Source: a virus. From it: a DNA stretch of 64,000 bases. Positions within the stretch are counted from its first letter, which is position 1. Every line of letters begins with the position of its first letter. The stretch lies in the IMG/VR virus record IMGVR_UViG_3300011115_001056, positions 1 through 64,000 of that record; one strand, 5' to 3'. Under the pieces are notes generated by a model. The model had not been told where the DNA came from, ran no database searches, and saw only the letters and a list, made by a program, of their open reading frames with translations. Of the stretch, positions 61,554-64,000 are shown piece by piece. A program made the position numbers and the translations under genes.

Positions 61554-61563
61554 CTATTAATAT
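61554..61563 (+). promoter_or_regulatory. TATTAATA element before the gp25-like wedge gene
   Basis: CTATTAATAT lies 14 nt before the ATG, in the short gap after the upstream stop. Same AGCTATTAATAT sequence as at 24733-24744. There is no clear Shine-Dalgarno between it and the ATG. Candidate late promoter, weak; another copy lies inside the following gene at 61942. Confidence 0.33.
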
Positions 61564-61577
61564 CTTTTAAAATAACG

Positions 61578-62009
61578 ATGTCATTTGATCTTAAAATAAA
61601 AAATGGTGATATAGTTCTTGATTCATCAGGACTGCTCTCCTCTGTTTCTGGAAATCAGAAAATTAGGCAGGATATTGTTAAAATATTACTTACGAAGTTT
61701 GGTGATAATAAATTTCATGTGAGATACGGCTCTGATATTGGAGCCTTAAAGATTGGCGAGGTTGCTGATCAAAAAATCATTGAAATGGATATAAAAAGAT
61801 CCGCCGAAGAAGCAATAAGATATCTTATTTCTTTGCAAAGATCTCAGGCAAGATTTCAATTTCTTTCTCTTTCTGAAGTAATTCTTGATATTTCTAATGT
61901 TGCAACCGAAAGAGATTCTGAAGATCCTAGACTATATAATATATTAATATCTGTTTTGACTCAAAAATTAGATATAATAGAGGAAGTTATTACTATTAGA
62001 ATAGTTTAA
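61578..62009 (+). CDS. Baseplate wedge protein, gp25-like
   Basis: A 143-residue protein. The opening FDLKIKNGDIVLDSSGLLSS, then VSGNQKIRQDIVKILLTKFG and HVRYGSDIGAL, fits the gp25/IraD-like wedge family: a short beta meander followed by a helix ending in the G-x-x...YG-s-d loop that contacts the sheath. The family length is usually 110-150 residues. It is followed by a J-like gene, as in T4 (gp25 with gp6) and P2 (W with J). It probably starts sheath polymerisation and anchors the wedge. Confidence 0.82.
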   Translation: MSFDLKIKNGDIVLDSSGLLSSVSGNQKIRQDIVKILLTKFGDNKFHVRYGSDIGALKIGEVADQKIIEMDIKRSAEEAIRYLISLQRSQARFQFLSLSEVILDISNVATERDSEDPRLYNILISVLTQKLDIIEEVITIRIV

Positions 62010-62025
62010 TATGTGAGAGTTATAT

Positions 62026-64000
62026 ATGTCAACCTACAAATCTTTTAATGAAATAGTCTCCATAATGATGGAACAGCTAAAGCTTGTTCAACCAAACCTG
62101 GATACAAAGACAGGTACAGTTTCAAGAGATCTTTTTATAGATATTCCTGCAGATCAATTAGAAAAATTATATAAATTAATTTCTATAATATCTGACAAGC
62201 AATCTCCAGATACGGCGATTGCTTCTGATTTGGATCGTTATGCGGCAAACTACGGATTAACCAGAAGATATGGTTCTCCAGCGTTAGGCGTTGCAATTTT
62301 TACAATTAACTCAATTTTTTCAGATATTCAAATTCCAAATGGATCTATTGTGACCTCAAAATCAGGAGTCAACTTTAGGACTGTTGGAAATTATTTATTT
62401 TCATCTTCTGAAAAAGGAAGGCATGCTGCAACGGCATCGAGAATTAGAAAATCACTTCAAATAGCGGGTATAAGTGATAAGTATGCTATAGAAGTTCCAA
62501 TTCAAGCATCCAGGCCTGGATCCCCTGGAAATGTTAGCTCATATCAAATTACAAATCACAATTTAGACTTTGAAATAAAAGTAATAAATCTATCATCCTC
62601 TAGTGGTGGCTCTGATGGAGAATCAGACTCTCAATTCAGAACCAGAGTTTCTTCTTTATTTTCTGGAGCAAATACTGGAACTGCACTAGGTTATAAAAAT
62701 GCAGTTCTTAGTCTCAATGGAATATCAGATGCATTAGTTGTAGAGCCTGGAAACTCACTAATGCTTAGAGATGGAACAGAAATTATTGAAATTAATGATG
62801 GAACAAAAAGAATAATTTCTTCTGGTACCGGAGGAAAGGTAGATATATATGTTCTTGGCAGACAGCTGGTAGAGGTAGCAGAATCTTTTATCTTTACCGA
62901 CTCTTCTGGAGTTGGGGCCACAAATGATGAAAGAAATGACTATATTTTAGGCCAAGGAAGTTTGGACCAGACCTTAACATCAGAAGAAAGAAGACTCTCT
63001 GCAATATCGTCTGGAAATTTACCACTTCAGCCAGTATCCAATCTTGTCACTATCTCTGGAAGCTCATCGGGAGTCTTATCTCCAAAATTAACCTCTTCTA
63101 CTGGCATAGTATCTGGAAATTATGAACTAATAAAAGATACAAATCCAGATACTGGAGGTAGCCCATTCTGTTTTGACAAGATTCATTTTATCTCTGGAAG
63201 CAAGACAGTTAGTGCAGAGTCTATTGTAAAAAGATCTTTTAATGCCATCTCAAGACTAAATTATACTGATGTAAAAGACATTGATTCAATTTATTCAGAT
63301 ATTATAATTTCTTCTGAAAATTCAAATGTTTCCGTTGCCGACAAATCAATAATTTATACTCTACATAAGCCTATTTTGTCAGTATCTTCCATTCAAAATA
63401 AAACAACTGGAGAATATTATACCGTTGAGTTATTAGAAACCAATACAGACACAGGACTAAATGATTCCGGTACTTTTAAAATAAGTGGAAAAAATCTTCC
63501 AAATCAATCTGACATACTTTCCGTATCATATACTTGGCGAAAGTATTTTGATAAATATATTGATTATAATGGATACAGCTTAAGATCTAAAGACTCTGAA
63601 ACATCAATAGATTCTATTGATTGGGGATATTCTAATTTTATTAGAGAAGAATCTTCTACAATAGAAAGATCTGATGATGAAAATTCATATATAGTTAACA
63701 TCTCAAATGATATAAGCAGAATCTCATCATTATTTTTGCAGGTTGTTGAAACATCAACAATTCAATCCATAGTATTTGGGGCTGCACCTAAAAGCGCAAT
63801 TGTTATTACTTTAGCAGCAGAAATAACTAACATAAACAGAATCACAAATACACTAGGAATGGAAATATTTAATACATCAAAGTCTGATGGTTATTTTTCT
63901 GGCACAACAATAGTTCTTCCTTCTGACTCTCCAGCTATAGTTGGAGATTCTGTAATTGTTTATTTTAATAAAGTTGAGCTCTATAATATTGAAAATACCG
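62026..64000 (+). CDS. Baseplate J-like / gp6-like wedge protein (partial, runs off the right edge)
   Basis: 658 codons are visible from the ATG, which has GAGAG at 62014-62018. Key segments are SRDLFIDIPADQLEKLYKLI and SDLDRYAANYGLTRRYGSPA near the N-terminus. Then come VAIFTINSIFSDIQIPNGSI and VTSKSGVNFRTVG, and a RPGSPGNVSSYQI turn. GGSDGESDSQFRTRVSSLFS with TALGYKNAVLSLNGISDALV follows. This is the Baseplate_J order: helical N-terminus, beta domain with the G-s.v...G..F.t pattern, then the E-s-D-.-fR.Rv helix. The J-like protein joins gp25 in forming wedges. The C-terminus is missing. Confidence 0.82.
   Translation, partial: MSTYKSFNEIVSIMMEQLKLVQPNLDTKTGTVSRDLFIDIPADQLEKLYKLISIISDKQSPDTAIASDLDRYAANYGLTRRYGSPALGVAIFTINSIFSDIQIPNGSIVTSKSGVNFRTVGNYLFSSSEKGRHAATASRIRKSLQIAGISDKYAIEVPIQASRPGSPGNVSSYQITNHNLDFEIKVINLSSSSGGSDGESDSQFRTRVSSLFSGANTGTALGYKNAVLSLNGISDALVVEPGNSLMLRDGTEIIEINDGTKRIISSGTGGKVDIYVLGRQLVEVAESFIFTDSSGVGATNDERNDYILGQGSLDQTLTSEERRLSAISSGNLPLQPVSNLVTISGSSSGVLSPKLTSSTGIVSGNYELIKDTNPDTGGSPFCFDKIHFISGSKTVSAESIVKRSFNAISRLNYTDVKDIDSIYSDIIISSENSNVSVADKSIIYTLHKPILSVSSIQNKTTGEYYTVELLETNTDTGLNDSGTFKISGKNLPNQSDILSVSYTWRKYFDKYIDYNGYSLRSKDSETSIDSIDWGYSNFIREESSTIERSDDENSYIVNISNDISRISSLFLQVVETSTIQSIVFGAAPKSAIVITLAAEITNINRITNTLGMEIFNTSKSDGYFSGTTIVLPSDSPAIVGDSVIVYFNKVELYNIENT

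Overview
The window is a continuous stretch of the virion-structure region of a large, AT-rich, contractile-tailed bacteriophage (myovirus morphology). The evidence is an ordered set of a prohead protease, a major capsid protein of HK97 type, tail sheath, tail tube, tail-assembly chaperones joined by a -1 frameshift, tape measure, baseplate hub, OB-fold spike, gp25-like wedge and J-like wedge genes, tightly packed and almost all on the + strand. Terminase and portal are not visible and presumably lie upstream. The last gene runs off the right edge. Very large baseplate and fibre genes (up to 2167 codons) suggest a large or jumbo phage. The host cannot be named from the sequence. No tRNA, rRNA, CRISPR array, insertion sequence or integrase was seen.

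Layout. 1-6.9 kb: head-assembly genes of mostly unknown role, including a 704-residue protein with an embedded DUF192 domain, and a 1043-residue prohead protease fused to a long acidic/lysine-rich scaffold-like region with a strong internal start site. 6.9-12.2 kb: decoration-like and internal virion proteins, then the major capsid protein, closed by a strong terminator. 12.2-18.8 kb: small genes and appendage proteins, including a fibre with 41 exact 18-residue repeats in two arrays. 18.8-20.9 kb: the only minus-strand genes, two paralogous DUF2827 glycosyltransferase-like proteins. 20.9-24.7 kb: beta-sandwich virion proteins, a LAGLIDADG homing endonuclease, a holin- or spanin-like membrane/coiled-coil protein and a zinc metallopeptidase. 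24.8-36.8 kb: a multi-domain adaptor-like protein, two tandem beta-helix tailspike-like paralogues, and neck or tail-terminator candidates. 36.9-44.8 kb: sheath, HNH homing endonuclease, tube, frameshifted chaperones, tape measure. 44.8-64 kb: baseplate.

How it works together. The protease and scaffold would build and mature the prohead from the capsid protein. The sheath, tube, chaperones and tape measure build the tail, and the hub, spike, wedges and large baseplate proteins build the baseplate that carries fibres and spikes. Four rho-independent terminators split the region into transcription units. A palindromic TATTAATA element recurs in intergenic gaps and is a weak candidate for a late promoter. 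Codon use in the capsid, decoration and fibre genes is visibly more C-ending than in neighbours, consistent with high expression. Functional assignments rest on motif recognition and gene order only; no database search was possible.
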